Shown in pieces: positions 30,508 through 39,886 of a DNA stretch of 64,000 nucleotides. Location of the stretch: positions 41,221 through 105,220 of the forward strand of contig JAPPGF010000028.1 of the NCBI GenBank assembly GCA_028875075.1, in the 5' to 3' direction. How positions within the stretch are numbered: the stretch's first letter is position 1; each line of letters opens with the position of its first letter. The DNA comes from Gemmatimonadota bacterium (lineage in GTDB: Bacteria > Gemmatimonadota > Gemmatimonadetes > Longimicrobiales > Gaopeijiaceae). The notes under the pieces were generated by a model. It had not been told where the DNA came from. It was given only the letters and a program-made list of their open reading frames with translations, and did no database searches. The position numbers and the translations under genes were made by a program.

Positions 30508-33056
30508 GCGGCGCGCGCTTCGTGTTAGGCCTCGCGCGGCGCGAGCTGCGCGCCTCCAGCCGGAGCATCGGCGTCTACATGATCTCGATCTCGCTCGGCG
30601 TGGCGGCCCTGGTCGCGATCCGCGGGTTCACGGCCGACGTCTCGCGTGCTGTCCGGGCCGAGGCGCAGGCGATGATGGGCGCGGACGTGCGCCTGGCCTC
30701 CAGCCACCCCTTCCCCGAGCCGGTCGTCCGGCTCGCGGACTCGTTGCGGGCGGCCGCTCGCCCCTCGGCACGCGTGACTAGCGTCGTCTCGATGGTCCTG
30801 GCTCCGCGCACGGGCCTGAGCCGCCTGCTGCAGGTACGCGGCGTGGAGGACGGCTACCCGTTCTACGGCGCTATCCGCACGGAGCCCGCCGGCGCGTGGC
30901 CGCCGGCTCCGGGGGACGCCCTGGTCGACCCCGCCGTGCTCACCATGCTGGACGCCCGACTGGGCGACTCGCTGATGGTGGGCGAGGTCGCCGTCCGGCT
31001 GGCCGGCACGGTCGAGGACCTGCTCGGAGACTTCGCTCTCCAGACCGCCGTCGGCCCGCGGCTCTGGCTCGCGCACCGAACGCTCGACCGGGCCGGGCTC
31101 CTCGCGTTCGGCAGCCTCGCCCGCTACGAGCGCTTCCTCATGCTCGGCAACCCGGGCGAGCGCCGGGCGGTCGAGGAACGCTACCGCGCCATGTTGGACG
31201 AGGCCCAGGTGGGCTGGAGCACGGCGGAGGCCAGGGCGCGCCGGCTGACCAGGTCGCTCGACTACCTGGGCGACTATCTGGGCCTAGTCGGGCTGGCGGC
31301 CCTGCTGCTGGGTGGGGTCGGCGTGGGCACGGCGATTCACGTGTTCGTGCGCCAGCGGCGCACCTCCATTGCCGTGCTGCGGTGCCTGGGGGGTCGCCAG
31401 CGGAGCGTGTTCGCGGCCTACGTCCTGCAGGCGGCGGCTCTGGGCTTCGGGGGCGCTGCCATGGGAGCGGCCGCGGGCGCGCTCGTCCAGTGGCTGCTGC
31501 CTCTGGCGCTCGCGGACGCACTGCCCGTGCGGGTGACGACACGACTCGCGGTCGGGCCGGCCCTGGGAGGCCTGGCAATGGGCGTCTGGGTCGCGCTGCT
31601 CTTCGCCTGGTTGCCCCTGCTTGCGGTCCGCGACGTGACGCCGCTCAGTGCGTTGCGTGAGGAAACCCGTGCCCGCCCACGTCGGCGCGACCCCCAGATG
31701 TGGGCCGCCCTCGCGGCGCTGGCCGCGAGCGTGCTGGCGCTGAGTCTCCTGCAGGCGCCTGAAGTGGACCAGGGCCTGGGCTTCGCCCTGGGGCTCGCCG
31801 TTAGCGTCGGCGCGCTGTGGGGCGCCGGCTGGGCGCTCGTACGCCTCACTGCGTGCTTCTTCCCGCGCGGCGCGCCGTACGCCGTCCGCCAAGGCGTCGC
31901 CAACCTCTTCCGCCCGCACAATCAGACGGTTGCGATAACGCTCGCCCTGGGTTTCGGGGTCTTCGCCGTGGCGACCGTGCTCCAGGTCGAGTCGGCGCTG
32001 ATCCGCGCGCTCGGTCTGGAGGACCAGAGCGGGGCCCCGAACCTCGTGATGTTCGACGTGCAGCCCGACCAGGAGCGCGGAGTGATCGGCTCGCTGCCGC
32101 CAGGCGCGCGCGCGCGCGCCGTGACGGCGCCCCTGGTCCCGGCGCGGATCGCGCTGATCAACGGCATGGGTCCCGCCGAGTTGGCCGCGCTGCCGGGCGG
32201 CCCTCGCCGCTGGGCGCTTAGGCGCCAGTACCGAAACACCTGGCGGGACACGCTGACCCGGACCGAGACGCTCGTCGCCGGCAGCTGGTGGGACGGAGGT
32301 GGTGGCCAGGCCGCTTCGCCCGCAGGGCGGGAGAGTGTCCGCATCTCGCTAGAGGAGGAGCTCGCCGACGACCTCGACGTCACCCTCGGCGACCGCATCA
32401 CGTGGGACTTCGGCGGGCGCAGGGTGGAGTCAGTGGTGAGCAGTCTGCGCGAAGTCGACTGGACGCGCCTCGAGCCTAACTTCTTCGTGGTCTTCGAGCC
32501 GGGCGCGATCGAGGACGCCCCGAGGAGCTCCGTCATCGTCGCGCGGGTCGAGGACAGCGAAGCGCGCGCGCGCATCCGGACCCGGCTGGTTCGGACCTAC
32601 CCGAACGTCTCGTCGCTGGACCTGACGCGCGTGCAGGAGGCGGTCGAGCGCGTGATGGCTGCCGTGAACACCGCGCTCCGCTTCCTCGGGCTCTTCACGG
32701 CAGCCACGGGCTTGATCGTGCTCGCGGGCGCGCTCGCCGCGTCGCGAGCCCAGCGGATCCGCGAGAGCGCGCTGTTGCGGACGCTCGGCGCGCGCCGGGG
32801 CCAAGTGCGCGTCGTGCTGCTAAGCGAGTACCTGGCGCTTGGCACGCTCGCCTCGGCGACCGGGCTGCTCCTCGCGGTCCTGGCGGCGTGGAGCCTGGCG
32901 CGGGGGGTCTTCGGCGTGGGCTACCTGCCGAGTCCAGCCTCGCTCGTCTGGCTGTGGACGCTCGTGGCCGCCCTCACCGTGGGGGTGGGGTTCCTGGGGA
33001 GCCTGGGACTGCTCGGGCGGCCGCCACTCTCGGCGCTCCGGCGCTCCGCCGGGTGA
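30504..33056 (+). CDS. ABC transporter permease, FtsX/YbbP type
   Basis: 850 aa membrane protein. It has an N-terminal helix, a MacB-like periplasmic core domain, four membrane helices in the middle, a second periplasmic domain and a C-terminal FtsX domain. The start is GTG at 30504, overlapping the ATPase stop by 4 bp. Two FtsX-type units within one chain are characteristic of YbbP/LolC-E-like permeases with ten helices. Together with the ATPase and the adjacent esterase it matches the ybbA-ybbP-tesA neighbourhood. Its substrate is probably a hydrophobic compound (inference from family). Confidence 0.87.
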   Translation: MSGARFVLGLARRELRASSRSIGVYMISISLGVAALVAIRGFTADVSRAVRAEAQAMMGADVRLASSHPFPEPVVRLADSLRAAARPSARVTSVVSMVLAPRTGLSRLLQVRGVEDGYPFYGAIRTEPAGAWPPAPGDALVDPAVLTMLDARLGDSLMVGEVAVRLAGTVEDLLGDFALQTAVGPRLWLAHRTLDRAGLLAFGSLARYERFLMLGNPGERRAVEERYRAMLDEAQVGWSTAEARARRLTRSLDYLGDYLGLVGLAALLLGGVGVGTAIHVFVRQRRTSIAVLRCLGGRQRSVFAAYVLQAAALGFGGAAMGAAAGALVQWLLPLALADALPVRVTTRLAVGPALGGLAMGVWVALLFAWLPLLAVRDVTPLSALREETRARPRRRDPQMWAALAALAASVLALSLLQAPEVDQGLGFALGLAVSVGALWGAGWALVRLTACFFPRGAPYAVRQGVANLFRPHNQTVAITLALGFGVFAVATVLQVESALIRALGLEDQSGAPNLVMFDVQPDQERGVIGSLPPGARARAVTAPLVPARIALINGMGPAELAALPGGPRRWALRRQYRNTWRDTLTRTETLVAGSWWDGGGGQAASPAGRESVRISLEEELADDLDVTLGDRITWDFGGRRVESVVSSLREVDWTRLEPNFFVVFEPGAIEDAPRSSVIVARVEDSEARARIRTRLVRTYPNVSSLDLTRVQEAVERVMAAVNTALRFLGLFTAATGLIVLAGALAASRAQRIRESALLRTLGARRGQVRVVLLSEYLALGTLASATGLLLAVLAAWSLARGVFGVGYLPSPASLVWLWTLVAALTVGVGFLGSLGLLGRPPLSALRRSAG

Positions 33057-33079
33057 GAGCGTGTGTGGGCCGGGCGCCC

Positions 33080-34264
33080 TCAGGCGCCCGCGACCGCGTA
33101 GCGGGCCAGACGCTCGCCCGCCTCGTGGAGTGTCTCGAGCCGCTTGCAGAAGGCGAAGCGCACGAGCCTGCGCCCCGGCTCCGGGCTGCTGAAGAAGCTC
33201 GAGCCCGGGACCGCGGCGACCCCCGCCCGGCGCGTGAGCTCCAGCGCAAAGCTCCGGTCGTCCGCCCGCGAGATCTCGCCGAAGTCGGCCAGGACATAGT
33301 AGGCGCCCTCCGGGGGCAGGCAGCGCAGGCCCGCCCGGGCGAGCGCGGCAACTAGAACGTCCCGGCGCTTCCGGTAATCCGCGGCCAGGCCACAGTAGTA
33401 GTCCTCGCCCAGCCCTTCGAGCGCGGCCGCGACTCCCTCCTGGAGCGGTGCCGGGGCGCCCACGGTCAGGAAGTCGTGCACCTTGCGGATCGCGCCGGTG
33501 AGGGCGGGCGGCGCGAGCACCCAGCCCACGCGCCAGCCCGTCACGCTGAACGTCTTCGAAGCGCCGCTCACCAGCACGGTGCGCTCGCGCATACCCTCGA
33601 GCGTGGCCAGCGGCACGTGCCGGCCCTCGTAGAGGATGTGCTCGTAGATCTCGTCCGTGACGGCCAGCAGGTCGTGGTCCCGGCACACCGAAGCGATCGC
33701 CTCGAGCTCGAAGCGGTCGAAGACCCGTCCGGTCGGGTTGTTGGGCGTGTTCACGACGATCGCGCGCGTGCGGGGCGTCACGAGCGCCCGCAACCGCTCG
33801 GCCTCGATTCGGAAGTGGGGTGGCTCGACCCTCAGCAGGAGCGGTCGAGCCCCGCAGAGCTCGGCATCGGGGCCGTAGTTCTCGTAGAAGGGCTCCAGGA
33901 CGATCACCTCGTCGCCCGGATCGATCAGGGCGAGCAGGGCGGACGCCATCGCCTCCGTGGCGCCGCACGCGACCGTGAGTTCGCGCTCGGCGTCGACGTC
34001 GAGTCCGTGGCGGCTCCGGTATTTTTCGGCGAGGGCGCCCCTGAGGCGCGGAGCCCCCCACGTGACGGCGTACTGGTTGACGTCCGTCTCTATCGCTCGG
34101 CGGGCAGCCTCCTTGAGCAGCTCGGGACACGGGAAGTCGGGAAAGCCCTGGGCGAGGTTTATCGCGCCGTGCTCGGCCGCGACCCTGGTCATCTCGCGTA
34201 TCACCGATTCCGTGAAGCGACGCGTGCGAGCCGCGGTGTGCCTAGCGGTGGAGGTGTCGTTCAT
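33080..34264 (-). CDS. Class I/II pyridoxal-phosphate aminotransferase
   Basis: 394 aa fold-type I aminotransferase. Motifs: INLAQGFPDFPCPELL, PFYENYGPD, VNTPNNPTGRVF, DEIYEHILYEG and the PLP-lysine site SGASKTFSVTGWRVGW. The sequence is close to the kynurenine/methionine/glutamine-oxoacid aminotransferase group (YbdL, KAT type), which uses amino acids with large neutral side chains. The ATG at 34264 gives the normal N-terminus (TRRFTESVIREMTRVAAEHGA). The gene converges with the upstream permease (24 bp apart). Its exact substrate cannot be read from sequence. Confidence 0.88.
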   Translation of the reverse strand: MNDTSTARHTAARTRRFTESVIREMTRVAAEHGAINLAQGFPDFPCPELLKEAARRAIETDVNQYAVTWGAPRLRGALAEKYRSRHGLDVDAERELTVACGATEAMASALLALIDPGDEVIVLEPFYENYGPDAELCGARPLLLRVEPPHFRIEAERLRALVTPRTRAIVVNTPNNPTGRVFDRFELEAIASVCRDHDLLAVTDEIYEHILYEGRHVPLATLEGMRERTVLVSGASKTFSVTGWRVGWVLAPPALTGAIRKVHDFLTVGAPAPLQEGVAAALEGLGEDYYCGLAADYRKRRDVLVAALARAGLRCLPPEGAYYVLADFGEISRADDRSFALELTRRAGVAAVPGSSFFSSPEPGRRLVRFAFCKRLETLHEAGERLARYAVAGA

Positions 34265-34339
34265 TGCGACTACGCTCGGACACGGAGCGCTCAGGCGCAA
34301 CGTCGGGACCTGCGGGACCGCCCGGGGTAGTGGGCCCAC

Positions 34340-34960
34340 GTGGCCGCGCTTCCGCTCTCTGTGCCCGCGCTCTTCGCTCTCGCCTCCCTCGCGCCCTGGG
34401 CGGTGCGGGCGCCCGCCCTGGAGGCCCAGAGCTCTCCGCTCGCGCTGGAGTTGAGCGGCGGAGCCGCCTATCCGATCGGGCAGTTCCGCACGGGTCCGCA
34501 GGGCGGCGCCCGGCTCGAGCGGGCCCCGACGTTCGGGCTCCATATCGTACGCCGGGGAGAGGGCGGATGGGGGCAGTACCTGGGCTTCAGCCAGCACCGC
34601 TTCGACTGCGCCGCCGAGCTTTGCCCGCTGGAGGGGGATGTGCTCACCGCCTGGGACGCAGGGATTGTGTGGACGCTCGGACGGCACGCGTGGCTGAGGG
34701 CCGGACTCACGACCGGCCGCTCGGAGCGATGCCGCACGGCTGGCGAGCCCCAAGGGGAGGAGGGAGAGGCGAGCGCCTGCGCGCTCTCCTCGCTCGGTGT
34801 GGGGGCGGAGGCGGGGGTCGGGCTGGCGATCGGGCTGGGGGGAACACTCGGCCTGGGCCCGGCCGTCCGCTACGGCTGGCTCGACACACGCTATCCGGAA
34901 GGCGGACGGGTCCGGATGCGGTGGCTGGTCGTCGAGCTCGCACTCTCGCTGGGCTTCTAG
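34340..34960 (+). CDS. Small secreted or outer-membrane protein, family unknown
   Basis: 206 aa, GTG start. A signal peptide (VPALFALASLAPWAVRAPALEAQ) precedes a body of alternating strands. It ends WLVVELALSLGF, and a C-terminal Phe is typical of outer-membrane barrels. Four cysteines in two pairs (DCAAELC and ERCRTAG/SACAL) could form disulfides. I do not recognise a family. It is divergent from the aminotransferase gene and is followed by 230 bp without a gene. Confidence 0.6.
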   Translation: MAALPLSVPALFALASLAPWAVRAPALEAQSSPLALELSGGAAYPIGQFRTGPQGGARLERAPTFGLHIVRRGEGGWGQYLGFSQHRFDCAAELCPLEGDVLTAWDAGIVWTLGRHAWLRAGLTTGRSERCRTAGEPQGEEGEASACALSSLGVGAEAGVGLAIGLGGTLGLGPAVRYGWLDTRYPEGGRVRMRWLVVELALSLGF

Positions 34961-35190
34961 ATGCCGGCCGCGCCCACTCCTCCAGTGCCGCCGTCGCGGC
35001 CGGCGCGCCTCCCCCCGCCGTGCGGCGCCCGGGCAGCGGCCGGAGCCTTTGTCGCCACCCTGCGCGGTTGGTACACTTCCCCCGTGGTGGACCCCGTGCT
35101 TGATCGCGCGCCCTTCGGGACTCCGGCGAGGCTCTGCCCTGTGCGCCTGCCCCGATCTGCGCCGCTGCCGCCGTTCACGGAGCGAGGGAC

Positions 35191-36495
35191 GTGAGCCCCG
35201 CGGTTCTCGCAGTCATCCTCGTGCTGATCCTGGTCACTGCGCTCTACGTGGCGGCCGAGTTCGCTGCGGTGAGCGTGCGCCAGAGCCGGATCCGGCAGCG
35301 GGCCGAGGAGGGGGACTGGCTCGCCCGCCGACTGCTGCCGCACATTGACCATCCACACCGGCTGGACCACTACATCGCCACGAGCCAGGTCGGCATCACC
35401 GTCTCGAGCCTGGTGCTGGGCGCCTACGGCCAGGCCCGGCTGGCGCCCCTGCTCGTCCCTGTCTTCGAAGGCTTCCAGGGCATGCAGGTAGCGGCCTCGG
35501 AGTCGGCGGCCGCCGGCGTCGTGCTGGTGGCGCTGACGGCGGGGCACATGATCCTGGGCGAGCTCGTGCCCAAGTCGCTCGCACTGCAGTTCCCGACCCA
35601 AGTGGCGCTCTACACGCTCCTGCCGATGCAGTGGTCGATGCGCTCTCTCTCGTGGTTCATCCGGGTGCTGAACGGCAGCGGGCTGGCGCTGCTTCGGGTG
35701 CTCGGAGCGAAGCAGCAGGGGCAGGTGCACATGCATTCGCCGGACGAGATCGAGTACCTGATCGCCGAGAGTCGGGAGGGCGGGCTCCTGCAGGCGGACG
35801 AGCACGCGCGGCTCCGGCGGGCGCTCCGCCTCGGGGCCATGACGGTGGACGAGGTCATGGCCCCACGCACCGAGATCCTTGGGATCGATTCCCGCAGCGA
35901 CCTGGCCGAGATGCTCAGGATCGCGAGCGAGAGCCCCTACACCCGCCTCCCCGTCTACCGGGAGACACTGGACCACATCGTCGGCTACGTGCACGTCCAG
36001 GACCTCGCGCACAGCGCGCTGATGGGCAGTGCGATGCCCGCGCTCCGCAGCGTCCTCTTCATCCCCCACAGCCTGACGCTGGACCGGGTGCTCGAGCGGC
36101 TCCGCGCCGAGCGCCAGCATATGGCGCTCGTCTCCGACGAATTCGGCGGCACGGCGGGCCTCGTCACGGTGAGCGACATCCTCCAGCAGATCCTGGGCCG
36201 GGTGGCCGACGAGTTCAAGTCGGCCGATCCTCAGCCCGAGCGGCTCCCTGACGGGAGGCTCAGGCTGCCGGGCGCGGTGCGGCTCGAGGAGGCCGCGCAG
36301 CTGCTGGACACCGAGTGGGCGGGCTCCTCGGCCACCTTGGCCGGCTTCCTGATGGAGAGGATCGAGCGGCTGCCCAGGAGCGGGGAAGAGTTCGTGATCG
36401 ACGGCGTGGCCGTGGAGGTCGAGAGCATGGCCGGGCGGACCGTGGTGTCGGTCCTGGCCGCACCCGCGCAGGCGGGCGAGGTGGGCCATGGCTAG
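35191..36495 (+). CDS. CNNM/CorC-like hemolysin family protein 1
   Basis: 434 aa. It contains a DUF21/CNNM transmembrane domain (residues 1-190, three to four helices), a pair of CBS domains (from about 205 to 325) and a C-terminal CorC_HlyC domain. CNNM proteins are associated with magnesium or cobalt homeostasis at the inner membrane; the CBS pair binds adenine nucleotides. Signature segments: FAAVSVRQSRIRQRAEEGD, EVMAPRTEILGID and VSDEFGGTAGLVTVSDILQQI. The start is GTG with ribosome site GCGAGGG. It overlaps the second copy by 8 bp. Confidence 0.88.
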   Translation: MSPAVLAVILVLILVTALYVAAEFAAVSVRQSRIRQRAEEGDWLARRLLPHIDHPHRLDHYIATSQVGITVSSLVLGAYGQARLAPLLVPVFEGFQGMQVAASESAAAGVVLVALTAGHMILGELVPKSLALQFPTQVALYTLLPMQWSMRSLSWFIRVLNGSGLALLRVLGAKQQGQVHMHSPDEIEYLIAESREGGLLQADEHARLRRALRLGAMTVDEVMAPRTEILGIDSRSDLAEMLRIASESPYTRLPVYRETLDHIVGYVHVQDLAHSALMGSAMPALRSVLFIPHSLTLDRVLERLRAERQHMALVSDEFGGTAGLVTVSDILQQILGRVADEFKSADPQPERLPDGRLRLPGAVRLEEAAQLLDTEWAGSSATLAGFLMERIERLPRSGEEFVIDGVAVEVESMAGRTVVSVLAAPAQAGEVGHG

Positions 36496-37816
36496 CCTGT
36501 GGCCGACCCTGATCGTCGCGGCGCTGCTACTCCTGAATGCGCTGTTCGTGGCGGCGGAGTTCGCCATCGTCGGCGTCTCGCCGGTCGAGCTTGAGCGGGT
36601 CGGGCGCAAGGGCGGCGCCCCGGGCCGGCTCGTGCGCTGGATCATCGCGGAGCCGAGGCGCCAGGACCGCTTCATCGCAACCGCGCAACTCGGCATCACC
36701 GCGGCGAGCCTGGGCCTCGGGATGTACGGCGAGCACGCGCTCGCCGAATGGATCGCGGCCCGCTTCGAGGGCTGGGGGCCCGAGCGCTGGATTGCCGCCC
36801 ACACGGTCGCGAGCGTGCTCGCGGTCACCGCCCTCACCTACTTCCACATCGTCATCGGCGAGATGGTGCCCAAGTCGCTGGCGCTCCAGCATCCGGGCCG
36901 GACGGCGCTATGGATCGCGCCCGTGATGCAGGTGATCCAGCTGGCCACCTGGCCGCTCGTGGTCGCCTTCAACGGGTTCGGCAACGCCGTGCTCGCGCTC
37001 TTCGGCGTGCGCCGTGAAGGGCGCAGCGTCGAGCACTACCGCACGCCCGAGGAGATCGCCTACATCGTGCGCGAGAGCCAGGCCGGGGGGCTGCTCCGGG
37101 AGGCGTCCGCCCAGGTGGTGGGCGACCTGCTTGAGTTCGGCGACCGCACGGCCGCCGAGGTGATGGTGCCGCGCGTGCGCGTCCAGGCGCTTGAGGCCGG
37201 AGCCGGCCGAGCCGAGCTGGCCGAGCTGCTCGAGCATGCGCCGCACACGCGCTATCCCGTCTACGACGGCACGCTCGACCACGTCGTGGGGATGCTCCAT
37301 GTGCGCGACGCGCTGCACGCGATCCGGGGCGGGCGCGCCATCGGGCCCGCTGACCTCCGCCCGCTGCCGCATCTTCCGGCGACCGCGCGCACCGACCGGC
37401 TGCTCGCGGCCATGCGACAAGCGGGGGTGCAGATGGCCATCGTGATGGACGAGCACGGCGGCACGGCCGGGATCGTGACGCTCGAGGACCTCTTCGAGGA
37501 GGTCGTCGGCGAGATCACCGAGCGCTCGAGCGAGGTGCCCGAGATCGTCGTCGAGGGAGCGGGCCGCGTGCGAGCCGACGGGGCCGTGCGCATCGAGGAG
37601 GTCGGCGAGGCGCTCGGTGTCGGGCTGGAGCACGAGGAGGTGGACACGGTTAGCGGGCTCGTGTTAGCGCTGCTCGGGCGGCGGCCTGTCGTGGGCGACG
37701 TCGTGGAGTACGAGGGCGTGCGCTTCGAGGTGCTGGCAATCAGCGGAAACGGGGTCGGACGATCGATCGCATTGCTGATGGAGCCTCCGGGAGGAAAGGG
37801 CGCGCCTCGCGCCTGA
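36488..37816 (+). CDS. CNNM/CorC-like hemolysin family protein 2
   Basis: 442 aa paralogue of the preceding gene with the same layout. It has a DUF21 membrane domain (FVAAEFAIVGVSPVELERVG), CBS pair (EVMVPRVRVQALEAG, MDEHGGTAGIVTLEDLFEEVVGEI) and CorC_HlyC domain. The ATG at 36488 overlaps the upstream stop by 8 bp, so the two are translationally coupled. CNNM proteins dimerise through membrane and CBS parts, so these two may form a heterodimer (inference). Such tandem pairs occur in many bacteria. Confidence 0.88.
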   Translation: MASLWPTLIVAALLLLNALFVAAEFAIVGVSPVELERVGRKGGAPGRLVRWIIAEPRRQDRFIATAQLGITAASLGLGMYGEHALAEWIAARFEGWGPERWIAAHTVASVLAVTALTYFHIVIGEMVPKSLALQHPGRTALWIAPVMQVIQLATWPLVVAFNGFGNAVLALFGVRREGRSVEHYRTPEEIAYIVRESQAGGLLREASAQVVGDLLEFGDRTAAEVMVPRVRVQALEAGAGRAELAELLEHAPHTRYPVYDGTLDHVVGMLHVRDALHAIRGGRAIGPADLRPLPHLPATARTDRLLAAMRQAGVQMAIVMDEHGGTAGIVTLEDLFEEVVGEITERSSEVPEIVVEGAGRVRADGAVRIEEVGEALGVGLEHEEVDTVSGLVLALLGRRPVVGDVVEYEGVRFEVLAISGNGVGRSIALLMEPPGGKGAPRA

Positions 37817-37912
37817 GAGAGCGGGGGCCGGACGGCGAGTCCGGGCGGTGAACCGCGGCGGGAGGTCCGGGTAGGGGACAGCGAGCCGAGCAACGCAGCG
37901 GGAGGGACGGAC

Positions 37913-38359
37913 GTGACGACACCGGAGCGGGGGGCGGAGGCCGCCGTGCGCTGCGCCTTCTGCGCGACCTTCAACCGCGTGGACCTCGCTCGCGCGGCCG
38001 ACCGTCCGAAGTGCGGCGAGTGCGACCGGCCTATGCTGCTCGACCGCCCGGTCAGGGTCCAGGAGGAGGACTTCGAGCGGACCGTGCTCGAGGCGAGCGT
38101 GCCCGTGCTGGTGGATTTCTTCGCGGACTGGTGCGCGCCGTGCAGGATGATTGCGCCGCTGGTGGACAAGCTGGCGCTGGAGCATGCCGGCCACGTACTG
38201 GTGGCCAAGGTCGACACCGACCGCGCCCATGGGCTCGCGGAGCGCTACCAGATACGCTCGATACCCACGCTCGTTCTGTTCAGGGACGGGCGGGAAGCCG
38301 GCAGAAGCATGGGCTACGAGCCCGAGAAACTCCGCGCGCTCGTCTCCGGAGCCCCCTGA
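37913..38359 (+). CDS. Thioredoxin with N-terminal zinc ribbon (Trx2/TrxC type)
   Basis: 148 aa. An N-terminal zinc ribbon has two Cys pairs (CAFC at about 14-17 and CGEC at about 34-37), followed by a thioredoxin domain with active site DWCAPCRM. The cis-Pro region SIPTLVLFRDG is typical. This is the layout of thioredoxin 2 (TrxC), a cytoplasmic disulfide reductase linked to oxidative stress, with zinc release as a possible redox signal. The start is GTG at 37913. argR begins 2 bp after its stop, so the two may share a transcript. Confidence 0.9.
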   Translation: MTTPERGAEAAVRCAFCATFNRVDLARAADRPKCGECDRPMLLDRPVRVQEEDFERTVLEASVPVLVDFFADWCAPCRMIAPLVDKLALEHAGHVLVAKVDTDRAHGLAERYQIRSIPTLVLFRDGREAGRSMGYEPEKLRALVSGAP

Positions 38360-38361
38360 GC

Positions 38362-38910
38362 GTGCCGCGCCCGACCCGCTCCGCTCCCGCCCCCGCCCGC
38401 GGGAGCGAGGCGTCCAAGGACCAACGGCATAGGGCCATCCTCGAGGCTGTACGTTCGCGGCGGGTCACGAGCCAGGAGCGGCTGCGCGAGCTGCTCGAGG
38501 AGGCGGGCTTCGCCGTCACGCAGGCCACCGTCTCGCGCGACATCCGTGAACTGCGCCTGGCCAAGGTCCCGGGCACGGGGGGCGTCGCGGCCTACACGCT
38601 CCCCGAGGAGCGCGAGAGCACGCCGCCGCTCAAGGAGCTCCTGCCCACGCTGTTCACGTCGGCGGAGGGGACCGGCAACCTGCTCGTCGTGCGGACCATG
38701 ACGGGCGGCGCCCAGGCCGTGGCGTTGGCGATCGACCGGGAGGACTGGCCCGAGGTGCTCGGCACGATCGCGGGCGACGACACGATCCTGCTGATCTGCC
38801 GCGAGGAGCGGCGGCTGCCGGACGTGCGGCGGCGGATCCAGGCGATCGCCCGGGGCTCCTCCTCCCGCCGCCCCGCCGAGCCGTTGCCTTTGCCCGGCTC
38901 CGATGCTTAA
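38362..38910 (+). CDS. argR: Arginine repressor ArgR
   Basis: 182 aa. The winged-helix DNA-binding N-terminal domain (DQRHRAILEAVRSRRVTSQERL to TQATVSRDIRELRLAKVPG) is followed by the oligomerisation/arginine-binding C-terminal domain (TGGAQAVALAIDREDWPEVLGTIAGDDTILLI). ArgR binds ARG boxes as an arginine-bound hexamer and represses arginine synthesis. The N-terminal 15 residues and the last 15 are Pro/Ser/Arg-rich extensions beyond the usual length. GTG start, 2 bp after the thioredoxin stop. It lies immediately upstream of argC, and an ARG-box-like site covers its own stop codon region. Confidence 0.93.
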   Translation: MPRPTRSAPAPARGSEASKDQRHRAILEAVRSRRVTSQERLRELLEEAGFAVTQATVSRDIRELRLAKVPGTGGVAAYTLPEERESTPPLKELLPTLFTSAEGTGNLLVVRTMTGGAQAVALAIDREDWPEVLGTIAGDDTILLICREERRLPDVRRRIQAIARGSSSRRPAEPLPLPGSDA

Positions 38911-38938
38911 TTATGCTATAAACATGCATTCAATTGCA
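38911..38938 (+). promoter_or_regulatory. ARG-box-like operator before argC
   Basis: AT-rich island in otherwise GC-rich DNA. Compared with the E. coli ARG box (W-N-TGAAT-WWWW-ATTCA-N-W), the right half ATTCA (38928-38932) is perfect and the left half TAAAC (38919-38923) matches 3 of 5. A TATAAA hexamer at 38917-38922 could serve as a -10 element within the site. The match is inferred by eye. The site lies between argR and argC and would let ArgR control argCBD. Confidence 0.55.
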
Positions 38939-39886
38939 GATCCAGTGCCGGTCGGCGTCATGGGAGCGAGCGGATACACGGGGCTCGAGGTGCTCCGCGT
39001 GCTGAGCGGCCACGACGGCGTGAGCGTGCGCTTCGCCGCCTCCGACAGCGAGGCTGGGCGTCCGACGCCCGTGTCCGGGCTCACCTTCGTCCCGGTGGCG
39101 GACGTGCGGGCGGACGAGGTCGACTTGGTCTTCCTCTGCCTGCCGCACGGGGAAGCGGCGCGCTGGGTCGAACGGAAGGGCGGAGCGGGAGCGCGCCTCG
39201 TCGACCTCACGGCCGACCACCGCCCCGGCTCCGGCAGGGAGACTGGCGCCGTCTACGGGCTGCCCGAACTCAACCCCGAGGAGGTGGCGCTCGCCCGGCT
39301 GGTCGCGAACCCCGGCTGCTATCCCACGGGAGTGATCCTCTCTCTCGCTCCGCTCGCCCGGCGGGGAAGGATCGATCGCGCCCGTCCGGTCGTGGTCTCG
39401 GCCGCATCGGGCGTGACAGGCGCCGGCCGGAGCGCCAAGCGCGAGCTGCTCTTCGGCGAGGTGTTCGGGGACTTCCGCGCCTACGGGCTTGGCAACGGCC
39501 ACCGTCATCTGAAGGAGATGCGGGCACTGCTCCCGGGGCTCGGGCTGCTCTTCGTGCCGCATCTGCTGCCCGTCGCGCGGGGGATCCTGGAGACCATCGC
39601 GGTGCCGGTCGAGGCCGGCGTGGACGCGGCCGAGGTCAAAGCACTCTGGCGGAGCGTGTACGGGGGCTCGCGCGCGGTGCGCGTCACGGAAGAGCCTCCG
39701 ACGCTCGCCCGGGTCGCGAACACGGATGTCCTCGAGCTCGCGGCCTTCGACAACCCGGGGCTCGAGGCGCCCACGGTGACGGTCGTCGCGGCGCTGGACA
39801 ATCTCGGCAAGGGGGCGGCGGGACAGGCCGTGCAGAACATGAACCTCATGTTCGGCTACGACGCGGGGCGGGGCCTCCGGTGCTGA
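38924..39886 (+). CDS. argC: N-acetyl-gamma-glutamyl-phosphate reductase
   Basis: Third step of arginine synthesis: NADPH reduction of N-acetylglutamyl phosphate to the semialdehyde. The N-terminal Rossmann motif is VGVMGASGYTGLEVLRVL; the catalytic Cys is in VANPGCYPTGVILSL; the substrate-binding His is in GNGHRHLKEM and PHLLPVARGI. The C-terminal DNLGKGAAGQAVQNMNLMFG is diagnostic. The start is uncertain: ATG 38924 sits in the ARG-box-like site; ATG 38903 would overlap argR; GTG 38945 would give the most family-like N-terminus. It overlaps argB by 7 bp. Confidence 0.95.
   Translation: MHSIADPVPVGVMGASGYTGLEVLRVLSGHDGVSVRFAASDSEAGRPTPVSGLTFVPVADVRADEVDLVFLCLPHGEAARWVERKGGAGARLVDLTADHRPGSGRETGAVYGLPELNPEEVALARLVANPGCYPTGVILSLAPLARRGRIDRARPVVVSAASGVTGAGRSAKRELLFGEVFGDFRAYGLGNGHRHLKEMRALLPGLGLLFVPHLLPVARGILETIAVPVEAGVDAAEVKALWRSVYGGSRAVRVTEEPPTLARVANTDVLELAAFDNPGLEAPTVTVVAALDNLGKGAAGQAVQNMNLMFGYDAGRGLRC

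Noticed and set aside
34957-36837. 626-codon minus-strand frame opposite the CNNM genes
   Set aside because: Low-complexity translation; the plus-strand CNNM proteins explain the region.
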